A DNA stretch of 23,919 bases, from positions 1 to 23,919 of the forward strand of contig CAZTYH010000049.1 of NCBI GenBank assembly GCA_964617565.1, given 5' to 3'. Source of the DNA: JAKJGV01 sp964617565 (lineage in GTDB: Bacteria > Verrucomicrobiota > Kiritimatiellia > CAIQIC01 > JAGNIJ01). Numbering within the stretch: position 1 is the stretch's first letter; the number at the start of each line of letters is the position of its first letter. Position numbers and translations under genes: made by a program. This document shows positions 1-8,708 of this stretch, in pieces. The notes beneath the pieces were generated by a model that searched no databases, was not told the origin of the DNA, and saw nothing but the letters and a program-made list of their open reading frames with translations.

Positions 1-1334
1 CCAAGCGCCGCGCGCAACGTCGTGCTGGAACCGGGTTTCAGTTCCAGCTCGGCGGGCACCTTGAGCGGACTGACCTTCTTTGAATCGTAGAGCACTTCCA
101 CCTGCGGCGCGTTCGCGCGCGGTTTGCGGCCGCGTTTCTGAAGGCGTTCGCGGGCTGCAAGAAGGCGATCGGCCAATGGTTGCACAAGGTCTTTTTTCTT
201 CTTCATGGCCTCGCGCACGACAAGCAACGCATCCCAGAAGCATTCTTCAATGATGACCTTGTCGGTGCCGCCGCAGCGCATTTCGCCGCCCTGGCATTCC
301 GGCAGACGCGTTCCCGCCTCGGCCGCAAGCGGCATGACGGCAGACATGAACGGAGCCGAGCAAAGTTTGTGTCCCGCGCCATGCGAGGCTCGGCCTTCGA
401 TTCCGTATTGCCAGCCCTTGACGGTGCGATACACGATCGCGGTCGGCTGCCCGTTATCGAGCGATAGCGCCTTGCGCTGCGCCGCGAGCACCTGCCGCAA
501 GTCTTTTCCGTCGGGAACGTAGATCGCGTTCCAGTCATGCAGATACGCCAGTTCCACCGGATCCCATTGCACGTAGTCGCCGGGCTCTTGCCCGTCGCGG
601 CAGACGCGGTTGCTGTCAATGGACGCCTGGTTCCAGTCCACGTGCAGGATCGCGTTGCGAAGCCCCATCGTTCCCGCAACGGCGAGCGCTTCCGCGACGC
701 GGCCGGGCGTCATGCCGCCCTCGCCCTCGATGATATGCACACGTGGCGGATCGTCGCGATAGAGGTCCATCGCCGCGAAGGCAAGGCCGAGCGACGACGC
801 AACACCCACACCGGACGCGCCGGTGGAAAGCTTGATGAACGGGGTCGCGGGCGTCGGGTGTCCGTCCAGCGCACGCGCCTTGAACTTCTTGAAGAGCGGC
901 GCTTCGTTGGTCGGGTTGCGCCGGAAGCCCAGCAGGTCTTCGAGCCGAAATTGGAATTCCTCTTTCGAAGGAAGCAACTCGGGGCGGCACAGCCGCGCAA
1001 CTTCATTGCGCAGCGCCCACATCGCGTAAAGGCCGAGCGCCTTGTGGCCTGCGGCGTAGGAAATGATATCCGCGCCGGCGGCGTCGGGCTTCGCGAGATC
1101 GTAATCCATCGAATCGTACAGCACGCTTTCCACGATGCGGCCGGAGGAAATGGATCCCCCGGGATGGCCGGAGCCGGGGACGAAGTTGTAGAGCATTGCG
1201 CAGAGACAGCGATACACGAGGTCCAGAAATTCGAGCGGCTCGATCTCTTTATCCGGCACGGCGGTGGGGCCGTCGGTCAGTTCCCTGGCGATGTTGATGA
1301 CGACAGCGCGGCGCGGTCCAAACGTGTAGCTCAT
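1..1334 (-). CDS. Transketolase, N-terminal 444 residues (cut by window edge)
   Basis: This is the N-terminal, thiamine-diphosphate-binding half of a transketolase, the cytoplasmic enzyme that moves two-carbon ketol units between sugar phosphates in the pentose phosphate pathway. Translation on the minus strand from the ATG at 1334 stays open to the window edge. Visible marks are GHPGG (residues 56-60), GHKALGLYAMW just after, the TPP/Mg motif region starting at GEG (204-206) and ending in D-W-N-Q-A-S-I-D, and a second conserved His in SHGAGH (H318). The last residues (TTLRAALG) look like the start of the Pyr domain. The usual GDG of the TPP motif reads GEG here, and the Glu of the family's MEG is Pro. 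A strong Shine-Dalgarno (AAAGGGAG) sits about 7 bases before the ATG. It lies 90 bp downstream of the polyferredoxin gene on the same strand. The family call is firm; the exact substrate is not known. Confidence 0.9.
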   Translation of the reverse strand, partial: MSYTFGPRRAVVINIARELTDGPTAVPDKEIEPLEFLDLVYRCLCAMLYNFVPGSGHPGGSISSGRIVESVLYDSMDYDLAKPDAAGADIISYAAGHKALGLYAMWALRNEVARLCRPELLPSKEEFQFRLEDLLGFRRNPTNEAPLFKKFKARALDGHPTPATPFIKLSTGASGVGVASSLGLAFAAMDLYRDDPPRVHIIEGEGGMTPGRVAEALAVAGTMGLRNAILHVDWNQASIDSNRVCRDGQEPGDYVQWDPVELAYLHDWNAIYVPDGKDLRQVLAAQRKALSLDNGQPTAIVYRTVKGWQYGIEGRASHGAGHKLCSAPFMSAVMPLAAEAGTRLPECQGGEMRCGGTDKVIIEECFWDALLVVREAMKKKKDLVQPLADRLLAARERLQKRGRKPRANAPQVEVLYDSKKVSPLKVPAELELKPGSSTTLRAAL

Positions 1335-1391
1335 GGGTGTCTCCCTTTCGGGTTAGAATCCTTGCACACCTGTAAAGCAATACCGCCCGAA

Positions 1392-1410
1392 GCCCCTTGA
1401 AGTAAAGGGC
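1392..1410 (-). terminator. Small hairpin between polyferredoxin and transketolase genes
   Basis: On the minus strand GCCCTTT and AAGGGGC can pair as a 7-bp stem (one G-U pair) around a 5-base loop, 15 bases after the stop codon of the upstream gene. There is no T-run after it, so termination is doubtful. It may only be an attenuating or RNA-stabilising hairpin. Confidence 0.2.
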
Positions 1411-1424
1411 ATGTCCGCACCGAT

Positions 1425-2444
1425 TCAGATGCGGGCGAACCCGAGGAAGACGGCGTGAAGCGCTGCGACTAGCACGAGAAATACGCGGCGCGCGCGGCCA
1501 GGCGCGAGGCCGGGGAAGCGGTAGTGAATCTGATTCCTGTTGCACGAGGAAAGGCAGTCGCCGCATAGCGTGCAGGTGAAGCCTGCCCGGCACCGGCGGA
1601 TGTCGGCGACGCCCAGCGCCGCATAACGGCAGGACGCGGTGCAGGCGCGGCACTCGTCGCAACCGTCGCCGATTCGGATGCGAAACGGGTTGATGCGGCC
1701 GATCAGGTTCGAGACCAGTCCGATCGGGCAAAAGGTGGTGCAATGGACCATGATCCCCCGGCGCCGGCTCGCGCGCACCATAACGCCGACGCCCACGAGG
1801 CCGAAAGCTCCACCCAGCACCGACGCCGTCACGCCGCCCACTCCCATCCACCGGAGCGCGAGCGCGATTGCAACCACCAGCACAAAAAATCCAATGCGCA
1901 GGCCGGTTATGGATCGCGCGCCTTTTGCCGGCCGCCGCGCGGACGCCGCCAGGTTATCCCACGCGCCGACGTAGCACAGCCAACTGCACCAGGCGGGCCC
2001 GACGACGAGCAACGTGGACAGCAGCAGGACCGGCATGAAAAAACCTTCCCCGCGATAGAGCGGACCGGCGAGGATGATCGCCGGAACCGGCAGATGCAGC
2101 TTGCCGGTCATCAGCAACCGCTCAACCCCGAGTACGCCGAGAATCGCCTGGGCGAAAAAAACGATCGAGAAAAGCAGCCACAACCGCATCCGGAGTTTCG
2201 TCGTGTTCCTGGCGTTCACCAGCCATTCCGCGACGACCGCGGCGTAAACCGAAAGCGCGATGATCTGAATCCAGCCGGAACCCGGGAGGAACCGTTCCGC
2301 CAGCAAGGGTATGGGATCGCTCATGCGCAAGTGGGGAAAAGCGCAAAGGATGCATGTAAGGAGAAACGCCGCCACACCTGCGTTTCCCGAACGAATTCGC
2401 TTCGTCGAGACTGTTTCGCGCATCGTGAAAAAACAATAATCCAT
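1425..2444 (-). CDS. Membrane-bound 4Fe-4S polyferredoxin (NapH/NosR/CcoG-like)
   Basis: A 339-aa integral membrane protein that probably passes electrons across or along the inner membrane. Hydrophobic segments lie near residues 22-38, 58-75, 88-105, 135-152, 182-225 and 319-338. Cysteine sites are CSWLC (153-157, followed by YVGAWD as in the NapH family), CTTFC-P (235-240), a first cluster C-x2-C-x2-C-x3-C at 262-272, and a second at 291-301 (CTLCGDC...C). The two clusters predict two [4Fe-4S] centres. The first cluster is followed by Arg, not the usual Pro. There are no periplasmic FMN or heme motifs, so it is not a full NosR. Start choice: ATG at 2444 with a weak GGGA nearby; ATG at 2423 is possible. 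It is divergent from the aminotransferase, with 91 bp between their starts. Its redox partner cannot be told from this window. Confidence 0.8.
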   Translation of the reverse strand: MDYCFFTMRETVSTKRIRSGNAGVAAFLLTCILCAFPHLRMSDPIPLLAERFLPGSGWIQIIALSVYAAVVAEWLVNARNTTKLRMRLWLLFSIVFFAQAILGVLGVERLLMTGKLHLPVPAIILAGPLYRGEGFFMPVLLLSTLLVVGPAWCSWLCYVGAWDNLAASARRPAKGARSITGLRIGFFVLVVAIALALRWMGVGGVTASVLGGAFGLVGVGVMVRASRRRGIMVHCTTFCPIGLVSNLIGRINPFRIRIGDGCDECRACTASCRYAALGVADIRRCRAGFTCTLCGDCLSSCNRNQIHYRFPGLAPGRARRVFLVLVAALHAVFLGFARI

Positions 2445-2535
2445 TCCCGGCTGTTATCCAGCCGCTGAAGGGCAAAGAGGGTAAACATTATTCGACATGG
2501 GACGTATTCTAATGCATCGCGTCAGGAGGATAACC

Positions 2536-3729
2536 ATGAAGCTTGCAGAACGTATTTCCAGACTGGGCATCGAGACCGCGTTTGCCGTTTCCGAGGATGC
2601 GCGCGCGTGGGCGGCAAAGGGGAACAAGGTTTATCCATTTCATCTCGGCGACATGAACATCCGCACGCCGCTGAATATCATCGAGGCGGCGCACAAGGCA
2701 TTGCTGGATGGAAAAACGGGCTACTGCCCCGCCGCGGGCATTCCCGAATTGCGCGAAGTCATCGCGGCCGATCTCGGCAAGAATCGCGGCATCAAGTTCG
2801 GAGCGGAGAACGTGTCGGTCCAGCCGGGCGGCAAGCCGGTCATCGGCAAATTCTTCCAGACGCTGCTGAACGAAGGCGATGAGGCGCTCTATCCGAATCC
2901 GGGCTATCCGATCTACGAGTCGCAGATCCAGTTCCTCGGCGGCATCGCCGTTCCGTACGGGTACACGATGACGAAGGACGGATTCCGGCTGCAGCGCGAC
3001 AAGATCGAGGCTTCGATCACCAGGCGCACTCGTTTCTTCGTTTACAACAACGGGCAGAATCCACTCGGCGCGGAATCGGACGACGAGGAGATGCAATGGC
3101 TGGCCGAGCTTTGCATGAAGCACAATCTCTGGGTACTTGCCGACGAGCCGTATTTCCACACGCGCTACTCCGGCAAGAGCAAGAGCATCACCAGCAGCCC
3201 CGGCATGATGGAGCGCAGCGTGATTCTGATGACCTTCTCCAAGCGCTACGCGATGACCGGTTGGCGGCTCGGCGGCGCACTCGGGCCGAAAGAAGTGATA
3301 GACGTCATCAACAAGCTGAACGTCAACCAGGAGTCCTGCACCCCGCAGTTCGTCCAGATCGCGGGCGTCGAGGCGCTGAAGGGCGACCAGTCCGGCCCCC
3401 TCGAGATCATCAACATCCTCCGCGAACGGCGGGATGTGCTCGTGGACGCGCTGAACGACATCCAGGGCGTCACGGTCTACAAGCCCGAGGTCACGTTCTA
3501 TCTCTTCCCCGACGTCACCGAAGTGTTCAAGCGGCGCGGCTACACCGACGAGCAGAAGTTCCGCCTGGACACGCTCCAGGCCACCGGCGTGTCGTTCTGC
3601 TCGCGCAGTCACTTCGGCCGACCGCTGTCCGGCGAAGACCGCGTGTACATACGCTTCGCCTACTCCGGCATTGACGTTGATAAAATCCGCGAAGGCCTCG
3701 CCAAGCTGAAGGCGTATTGGGAATCGTAA
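2536..3729 (+). CDS. PLP-dependent aminotransferase, class I/II (fold type I)
   Basis: A 397-aa cytoplasmic aminotransferase of the aspartate aminotransferase fold. The ATG at 2536 is chosen over an upstream in-frame ATG (2497) because a near-perfect Shine-Dalgarno, AGGAGG, lies 6 bases before it. Catalytic marks are the PLP-binding Lys236 in TFSKRYAMTGWRLGG, Asp203 and Tyr206 in ADEPYF (pyridine N and O3' contacts), Asn175 in NNGQNPLG, and Arg373 in YIRFAYSG (substrate carboxylate). The N-terminal FHLGD and TGYCPAAGIPELR motifs also fit the class. The length is normal and nothing is missing. Substrate is unclear: aspartate, alanine or a branched amino acid are all possible, and sequence alone does not separate these. 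It stands alone on the plus strand, with 334 bp before the next gene. Confidence 0.9.
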   Translation: MKLAERISRLGIETAFAVSEDARAWAAKGNKVYPFHLGDMNIRTPLNIIEAAHKALLDGKTGYCPAAGIPELREVIAADLGKNRGIKFGAENVSVQPGGKPVIGKFFQTLLNEGDEALYPNPGYPIYESQIQFLGGIAVPYGYTMTKDGFRLQRDKIEASITRRTRFFVYNNGQNPLGAESDDEEMQWLAELCMKHNLWVLADEPYFHTRYSGKSKSITSSPGMMERSVILMTFSKRYAMTGWRLGGALGPKEVIDVINKLNVNQESCTPQFVQIAGVEALKGDQSGPLEIINILRERRDVLVDALNDIQGVTVYKPEVTFYLFPDVTEVFKRRGYTDEQKFRLDTLQATGVSFCSRSHFGRPLSGEDRVYIRFAYSGIDVDKIREGLAKLKAYWES

Positions 3730-4063
3730 CCCCGATTGCATTGGAAGAATGCGCCGAACCGGTGTATACTTATAGCAACAAAAAGAACGGTTGTTTGATG
3801 TATTGGCGATTTCGCCGGTGAACAACCTGCCACAGCCTCTCGCGATCCAGGATGATCACGACCCGTTGCGGAAGGCGACTCACCCTGTCGTGCAGGCAAA
3901 TGCGCTTTCACTTTTTCCTGCATGAGGGTCTGCTCCGGCAAAAACCGCCTGCGTACAACCTGTGCATCTATCAAGTTTGCCCGACATACAAGAACCGGCA
4001 CACGTGATTAGATGCTCCGAATATGAAGAGGTTGTTTGTGCCCAAAGCGAGTCGGATCGTTTA
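3730..4063 (+). other. Intergenic region, 334 bp, no gene seen
   Basis: No convincing reading frame is present on either strand. The aminotransferase gene is not followed by a clear intrinsic terminator; only a 5-bp stem (GCATT/AATGC, 3738-3752) is visible. The region contains the weak candidate promoter listed separately. In-frame extension of the response regulator upstream of 4064 (a GTG at 3962) is open but looks unlike coding sequence. Confidence 0.5.
3741..3770 (+). promoter_or_regulatory. Candidate sigma70-type promoter for the response regulator
   Basis: TTGGAA (3741-3746), an 18-base spacer and TATACT (3765-3770) match 4 of 6 and 5 of 6 consensus bases. If it is used, the response regulator mRNA would have a leader of roughly 285 bases. 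Low confidence because the -35 match is poor and the distance is long. Confidence 0.25.
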
Positions 4064-4714
4064 ATGAGTGTCAGCGTACTTATAGTGGATGATCATGCAA
4101 TTGTCCGTGACGGCCTTCGCCAGATTCTTGAGCGGGAACCGGGCCTCAGCGTGATCGGGGAAGCGGCCAACGGACGTGATGCAGTGAGCAATGCGGTTCG
4201 TTTGCATCCGGACATAGTGCTTATGGATATCACGATGCCGGAGTTGAACGGCATTGATGCCACGCGCCGCATCCGGAAGGCTTGCCCCAACACCCGTGTG
4301 CTGATTCTCTCAGTGCACGACACGGCGGAATATATCCACCGGGCCCTCCAGGCGGGCGCCGACGGATACCTGCACAAGGATGTCTCGAAAAAGGAACTGA
4401 TCCAGGCCGTTCTCCGCGTGTCTCGCGGACAGCAGCATCTCGATGCCCGGGCCACCGATCGCATGCGCAAAGTTTCGGCCTCCCACAGCCGTCCCAGCAC
4501 GCGCAGCCCGTTGGAACAACTCAGCTCGCGCGAGCGCGAAATTCTGCAACTGGCGGCCGAAGGCAAATCCAGTGCCGCCATCGCGCGGGTGACCGGCCTG
4601 TCCCCGAAAACCGTGGACACCTATCGCAGCCGCCTGATGGCCAAGCTCGGCGTGGACAGTTTTTCCGATCTGATCCGATTCATGATCGAACACGGGCTGA
4701 CGCCGCCGGACTGA
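4064..4714 (+). CDS. NarL/FixJ-family response regulator (receiver + LuxR HTH)
   Basis: A 216-aa two-component response regulator that binds DNA when phosphorylated by a partner histidine kinase, which is not in this window. The receiver domain (about 3-120) has the acidic pair D9-D10, phospho-acceptor D55 in IVLMDITMPELNG, Ser83 at the switch position and Lys105 in LHKDVS. A basic, Ser-rich linker (135-150) leads to the LuxR-type helix-turn-helix (about 152-212) with SSREREILQLAAEGKSS and the recognition helix region SPKTVDTYRSRLMAKL. All key residues are present. The ATG at 4064 is chosen because receivers begin right before the VLIVDD strand; no clear Shine-Dalgarno precedes it. It is followed after 76 bp by a small receiver-like gene on the same strand. 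Target genes are unknown. Confidence 0.92.
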   Translation: MSVSVLIVDDHAIVRDGLRQILEREPGLSVIGEAANGRDAVSNAVRLHPDIVLMDITMPELNGIDATRRIRKACPNTRVLILSVHDTAEYIHRALQAGADGYLHKDVSKKELIQAVLRVSRGQQHLDARATDRMRKVSASHSRPSTRSPLEQLSSREREILQLAAEGKSSAAIARVTGLSPKTVDTYRSRLMAKLGVDSFSDLIRFMIEHGLTPPD

Positions 4715-4790
4715 TTCGGATTTCCGCCGCGCCGAATCAAGAACTCCCTACAGACGCGGCGCTGCTTATTTGACACGGTGAGACCGGCAG

Positions 4791-5192
4791 ATGAATATGA
4801 GACATACCCATACGAATCCGGCGCCGACGGCAGTGATCGCGGATGCGTTTGACGACATCCGGACGCTGATTCACAAGAATCTGCAGGATGCGCTTCCAGG
4901 CTGGAAATTTATCGAAACCTCCACGGCAAAAGAAACGGTGGAGAAGTGCACAACCCTCCAGCCGGACGTCGTCGTGGCGGAAGCTTCGTTTCCCGATGGA
5001 AACGGATTCGAAGTCGTAGAGCGGATCCGCGTATCGGTACCGCACGCGCAAATCTATCTCGTCGGCGCCTTCGACAGCGGCGCGATACGGAGAGCTGCCG
5101 AGCGAACCGGCTGCGCCGCCTTCATCAACAAGGGCCGCATCCACGAGGAACTGATTCCACTGCTCCGCGAGCGATTCCCCACGGATCACTGA
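4791..5192 (+). CDS. Stand-alone receiver-like protein, atypical (Glu at acceptor site)
   Basis: A 133-aa protein with the length and strand pattern of a single receiver (CheY-like) domain and no output domain. Alignment by eye to the neighbouring regulator puts VIADAF (15-20) on LIVDDH, DVVVAEASFPDGNG (59-72) on DIVLMDITMPELNG, and FINKG (111-115) on YLHKD. So the acceptor Asp is Glu64, the second acidic Asp is Ala19, the switch Ser/Thr is Gly92, while D18 and Lys114 are kept. It probably cannot be phosphorylated in the normal way, and Asp-to-Glu can mimic the active state in some receivers. Start at 4791; a second ATG six bases later is equally possible. Its stop overlaps the end of the convergent glycoamylase gene by 7 bp. 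It may modulate the adjacent response regulator or a kinase; this is a guess from position. Confidence 0.8.
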   Translation: MNMRHTHTNPAPTAVIADAFDDIRTLIHKNLQDALPGWKFIETSTAKETVEKCTTLQPDVVVAEASFPDGNGFEVVERIRVSVPHAQIYLVGAFDSGAIRRAAERTGCAAFINKGRIHEELIPLLRERFPTDH

Positions 5193-8100
5193 TCGCGGCG
5201 GACATCCAGCAGGTAGAAGAGCATGTTGGTCCACTTCTCCGGGCGATACCGTCCGACATTGTCTTCAATCTCCACGTTGCCTGGATCCGGCACTTCGAGA
5301 AACACGGCGCCGTTCGACAGCATCTCCGAATAGAAAACTCGATATAACCGGCCGGAGACAGCAGGCCATTCCACCGCGACATCGCCCCCCGCCTCCTGCC
5401 GGAGGGATTGGATGAGAAACAGGGAATCGGCGGAGAGCGGATCGGTACCGCAAATCCATTCTTCGTAATCGCTCAGGCCATCGAAGTCGCTATCCACACG
5501 CGATGGGTCCGACACCTGGCCGAGCGACCCGAACTGCAGTTCATCGCCGTCGGGAATGCCATCGCCATCCGAGTCCGGTTCGGTCGCCGTGGTCATCCAA
5601 ATCGCTTCCTCCCGATCGGAAAGGCCATCGCCATCCCGATCCATTCCGCGACTGTCCGGAGCCGCCGCGCCGATGTAGAAGCAATCGAGATTGATCGGCA
5701 ACGCCCCTTCCCGCGCGATCAACGCCACGGTATGCGATCCCGCCTCGATCGGTCCTGCCCGCACCGCGACGCGGTCGAAGTGCGCGACCCGCTCCCCCCA
5801 GCCGCCGGTCGCCGGACAAGTCAGGTATGCGCGCAACACTCCATCCACATGCAACTCAAGCACCCGCCCCTCATATTGCGCCGCGCTCATCGCATACCAG
5901 AGATGGAACCACGCGTTCGTATGGGCCTCGACGACCACATTCGAATAAACGGCGACGCTGTTTGAAGGAGCGCCCCATGACTGACCCAGCACACGGCCCG
6001 CCGAAGCACCCTCCTTCACATCCTCTCCCGCGCTTCCATATTGCGCATCGTAATCTTCGCATTCACGGTACGCCGTGTTTGTTGAAAACAGGAAACGCTG
6101 GCCCTGTAAAAAACCGATATCGGCGATGAACACTTCGCCGCCCGTCGCATGGGTCCACGAGATGATGCTCAACGCCGAAACGTTCACGCCCGCAAATTCA
6201 CTCAACGGAATAATCACTTCGCTCCATTCCGTTCCGATGGTGCCGTCCGCGATGAACTCGCCGACATTGAACATGACCTCCGTGTCCGAGTCGTCCTTCA
6301 GCCCGGCCATGACCTGCTCACCGCCGACCGCGCCGCGGATGAAAAATCGCAACGCGCTGTAATCAGCGGCGTCCCCGTCAGCGGTATCAATGAAATGCCC
6401 TGAGCCCGGCGTGGAGACCCATGAACGCCGCACCCATTGCTGAGCGCCGCCGGGTCCGTTGGTGTAAACGAATCCGAACCACCGACCCGTATTGGCCCCC
6501 CAATGGCCATCATAGAGGCCGCCGAACGCATTGGGGTTCGCGCCGTTGTTCCAATCGAGATCAAATTTTCCGCCGGTCACAATTATTTCGAACGCAAACG
6601 GACTCGAATTGGCCGGTTCCGCATTGTCCAGCGCCTGGATCGCGTAGCGAATCTCGCTTCCCGCCTCGACAAACACGTTGGTGTCTTCCCACGTTTCGAC
6701 ATGCCGGGGAACCAGCGCGGATGTCGCACGCACAAAACCGCTGGTGCCGTCATGGCGCCGCCAGACATGATATCCGACCACATCCGGCTCTGTGGCCGAC
6801 GAAGCCCATCGCACCCTCGGCCGGTTGCCCACCATCGCGCATCCGAAATGATTGGTCGGGCGCGCGGGCGAAATCGTGTCGCGCGTAAACGCCACGTAAT
6901 CCACGTCCAGTGTTCCGCCTTCAGGATTCGTAAAGGCAAATGACAGCAGGCGCAGGCTGCCCGGCCAAACATCGTTGGTGACGTTGCCCGTGAGACAGAA
7001 GGCTTCGATGGGGATCTTCACTTCGGTCCAGTTGGTAGGCATGACGCCACCGGTATAATCGAGCAACACGACCTTGTTTTCGAGGTTGAACTGATCCTTG
7101 AGGCCGACATCCATCCGCTCCAGCCCGGTGCCGCCGCGAATCCAGAAAGTGACCTGTGCCTTTGCGCGCTGATCCCTGTCGCCAAGGTCAATCCATCCGC
7201 CCTCGTTGCTGTTATCGGCCACGAATCGAACCACCTTGTCGCCGACATAAGCGTTGGTCCAATCCGCATCCTCATAGGTCGCGGTTACCGGCGTGGCATC
7301 GTTCTCCCAATGCCCGATGCTGCCGCCGAACTCATTCACCGAATTACTGAAGGTCGCGTGGTGAATGCTGGACGGCGGCCCGAACCCAAGCGTGTACATC
7401 CCGGCCGAGACATACGGATTCTGCATGAACCAGCGCCACGTCGAACCGATCTTATAGTTCTCGAGCAGGAGCACGTTCGGTCCGTAATCAATGCCCGCAT
7501 TGATTCCATGAAAGTGGTTGCTGACCCCGGGGTCCGAATAGTAACGCCACGGCCGGCCCTTATTCAGGCAGTTGAGCCAGCCGTGCACGTGGCTCCAGAC
7601 CGGCCGCTCACCGACGGAAGGATCCCATCCGTTAATGTAATACTGTTCGAAGATATGCTTCATTGCCGCCATCGTTTCGGATCCGGCATAGATCATGCAT
7701 GGCGGGAGCGCGAACGGAGTTATGGTTCCGCTGTCGGTACACCATTCAATGTCGTCGGAACCGAGGATTCCCCACGGCGCCATCTGGCGGTACCCATCGG
7801 AAGCGCCGGCTGCCGTCCAGCCCCAGACATTGGAACCCAGCATGTCGTATTTCACAGGGTCTTCGTTGCGCAGTTCGATCGCACGCTGGCGCTGATACAG
7901 GATGCTGTCGCGCGCGACGTCGGCATGATTGAACCCGCGCTCGTCGGTGCGGAAACGGAAATCAATCCACGCATGCGGATACTGCCAGAAGTAAAGTTGA
8001 AGCTCCCGCGGCCACGGGACAACATACGAGTTCCACATGGTCTTCGCTTCGCCGCCCTTCTTGAACGCCGGGGCCTCGGCGCACTCGACCACGGCGAGAA

Positions 8101-8695
8101 GATTTTCGCTGTAGCCGAAATTATAATCGCCGTTGGGCCGCCACGACCAGGTCGTCTCTTCGTACAACTTGTGCGCGAGCAACCCTGCTTCCGTGCCCTT
8201 GAAGTACTCCGAAACGAAGATGCATCCCGCGATGAACAGGGAATGATCCAGCAGGGAGAGGCCATCATCCATGTAGAAGCGCGTTCCCGCCTTGTTCGTG
8301 CCGCTGTCTTCTATCCAATACGTGTGCCATGTCCATCCGTTTACCCGCTCGCCGACGAACGGGTTCGTCGAAAGCATGCCGTTGAAAAGCTTCAACTGAA
8401 GCAGCACCTGCTCATAGGCATTGGAGAAAGTAATCCAGCCGCGATAATGGCCGAGACAGATCGCGGTCAACTCAAAGCCGGTGCCGGCCACGCTGGCGTA
8501 GGCCGGATAATTGAATGTACTGTCGTACGCCGCGGTGTCATTCAGCAGCTTGTACGGTCCGCGCTTCTGCTCTTCGAAGAACCGCAGATTGACGCGCTCG
8601 ATGGATTCCAGGAACTGCCAGTCGTTCGTGTCCCAGCCGCGGGCCGCTCCAGACATCATGAGCAGAATCAGCAACGCTGTGCGCTTGGCGAACAC
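5186..8695 (-). CDS. Secreted multidomain glycoside hydrolase, glycoamylase domain (PF10091, GH144-like)
   Basis: A 1169-aa exported enzyme, probably acting on a glucan outside the cytoplasm. It starts at a GTG (8695) with GAAAGG 7 bases upstream. Residues 1-20 form a short signal peptide. Residues about 25-440 fit the glycoamylase fold found in GH144 beta-1,2-glucanases and cyclic beta-1,2-glucan synthases: WGWTAAGASDGY (291-302), DSGTITPFALPP (321-332), and GIDYGPNVLLLENYKIG (401-417) followed by TWRWFMQNP. Then come a galactose-binding-like module (about 440-605), an Fn3-like module (610-707), a second galactose-binding-like module (710-865), a CBM6/35-like module (874-1010), three Ca-binding repeats (DRDGDGLSDREE, DSDGDGIPDGDE, DSDFDGLSDYEE; 1019-1079), and a C-terminal strand-rich tail (1090-1169). 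The substrate is inferred from the family only. The gene has its own promoter with the operator shared with the downstream-mapped operon. Confidence 0.82.
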   Translation of the reverse strand: MFAKRTALLILLMMSGAARGWDTNDWQFLESIERVNLRFFEEQKRGPYKLLNDTAAYDSTFNYPAYASVAGTGFELTAICLGHYRGWITFSNAYEQVLLQLKLFNGMLSTNPFVGERVNGWTWHTYWIEDSGTNKAGTRFYMDDGLSLLDHSLFIAGCIFVSEYFKGTEAGLLAHKLYEETTWSWRPNGDYNFGYSENLLAVVECAEAPAFKKGGEAKTMWNSYVVPWPRELQLYFWQYPHAWIDFRFRTDERGFNHADVARDSILYQRQRAIELRNEDPVKYDMLGSNVWGWTAAGASDGYRQMAPWGILGSDDIEWCTDSGTITPFALPPCMIYAGSETMAAMKHIFEQYYINGWDPSVGERPVWSHVHGWLNCLNKGRPWRYYSDPGVSNHFHGINAGIDYGPNVLLLENYKIGSTWRWFMQNPYVSAGMYTLGFGPPSSIHHATFSNSVNEFGGSIGHWENDATPVTATYEDADWTNAYVGDKVVRFVADNSNEGGWIDLGDRDQRAKAQVTFWIRGGTGLERMDVGLKDQFNLENKVVLLDYTGGVMPTNWTEVKIPIEAFCLTGNVTNDVWPGSLRLLSFAFTNPEGGTLDVDYVAFTRDTISPARPTNHFGCAMVGNRPRVRWASSATEPDVVGYHVWRRHDGTSGFVRATSALVPRHVETWEDTNVFVEAGSEIRYAIQALDNAEPANSSPFAFEIIVTGGKFDLDWNNGANPNAFGGLYDGHWGANTGRWFGFVYTNGPGGAQQWVRRSWVSTPGSGHFIDTADGDAADYSALRFFIRGAVGGEQVMAGLKDDSDTEVMFNVGEFIADGTIGTEWSEVIIPLSEFAGVNVSALSIISWTHATGGEVFIADIGFLQGQRFLFSTNTAYRECEDYDAQYGSAGEDVKEGASAGRVLGQSWGAPSNSVAVYSNVVVEAHTNAWFHLWYAMSAAQYEGRVLELHVDGVLRAYLTCPATGGWGERVAHFDRVAVRAGPIEAGSHTVALIAREGALPINLDCFYIGAAAPDSRGMDRDGDGLSDREEAIWMTTATEPDSDGDGIPDGDELQFGSLGQVSDPSRVDSDFDGLSDYEEWICGTDPLSADSLFLIQSLRQEAGGDVAVEWPAVSGRLYRVFYSEMLSNGAVFLEVPDPGNVEIEDNVGRYRPEKWTNMLFYLLDVRRDQ

Positions 8696-8708
8696 ACTCG
8701 AACCTTTC

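Noticed and set aside
537..1400. 287-residue plus-strand open frame
   Set aside because: Shadow of the transketolase, which reads clearly on the minus strand.
2509..3825. 438-residue minus-strand open frame
   Set aside because: Shadow of the aminotransferase, which has all catalytic residues and a strong ribosome site on the plus strand.
4064..4714. Adjacent response regulator as the controller of the surface regulon
   Set aside because: Being close is the only support; NarL-type sites do not resemble the shared GAGCGCTC-centred operator.
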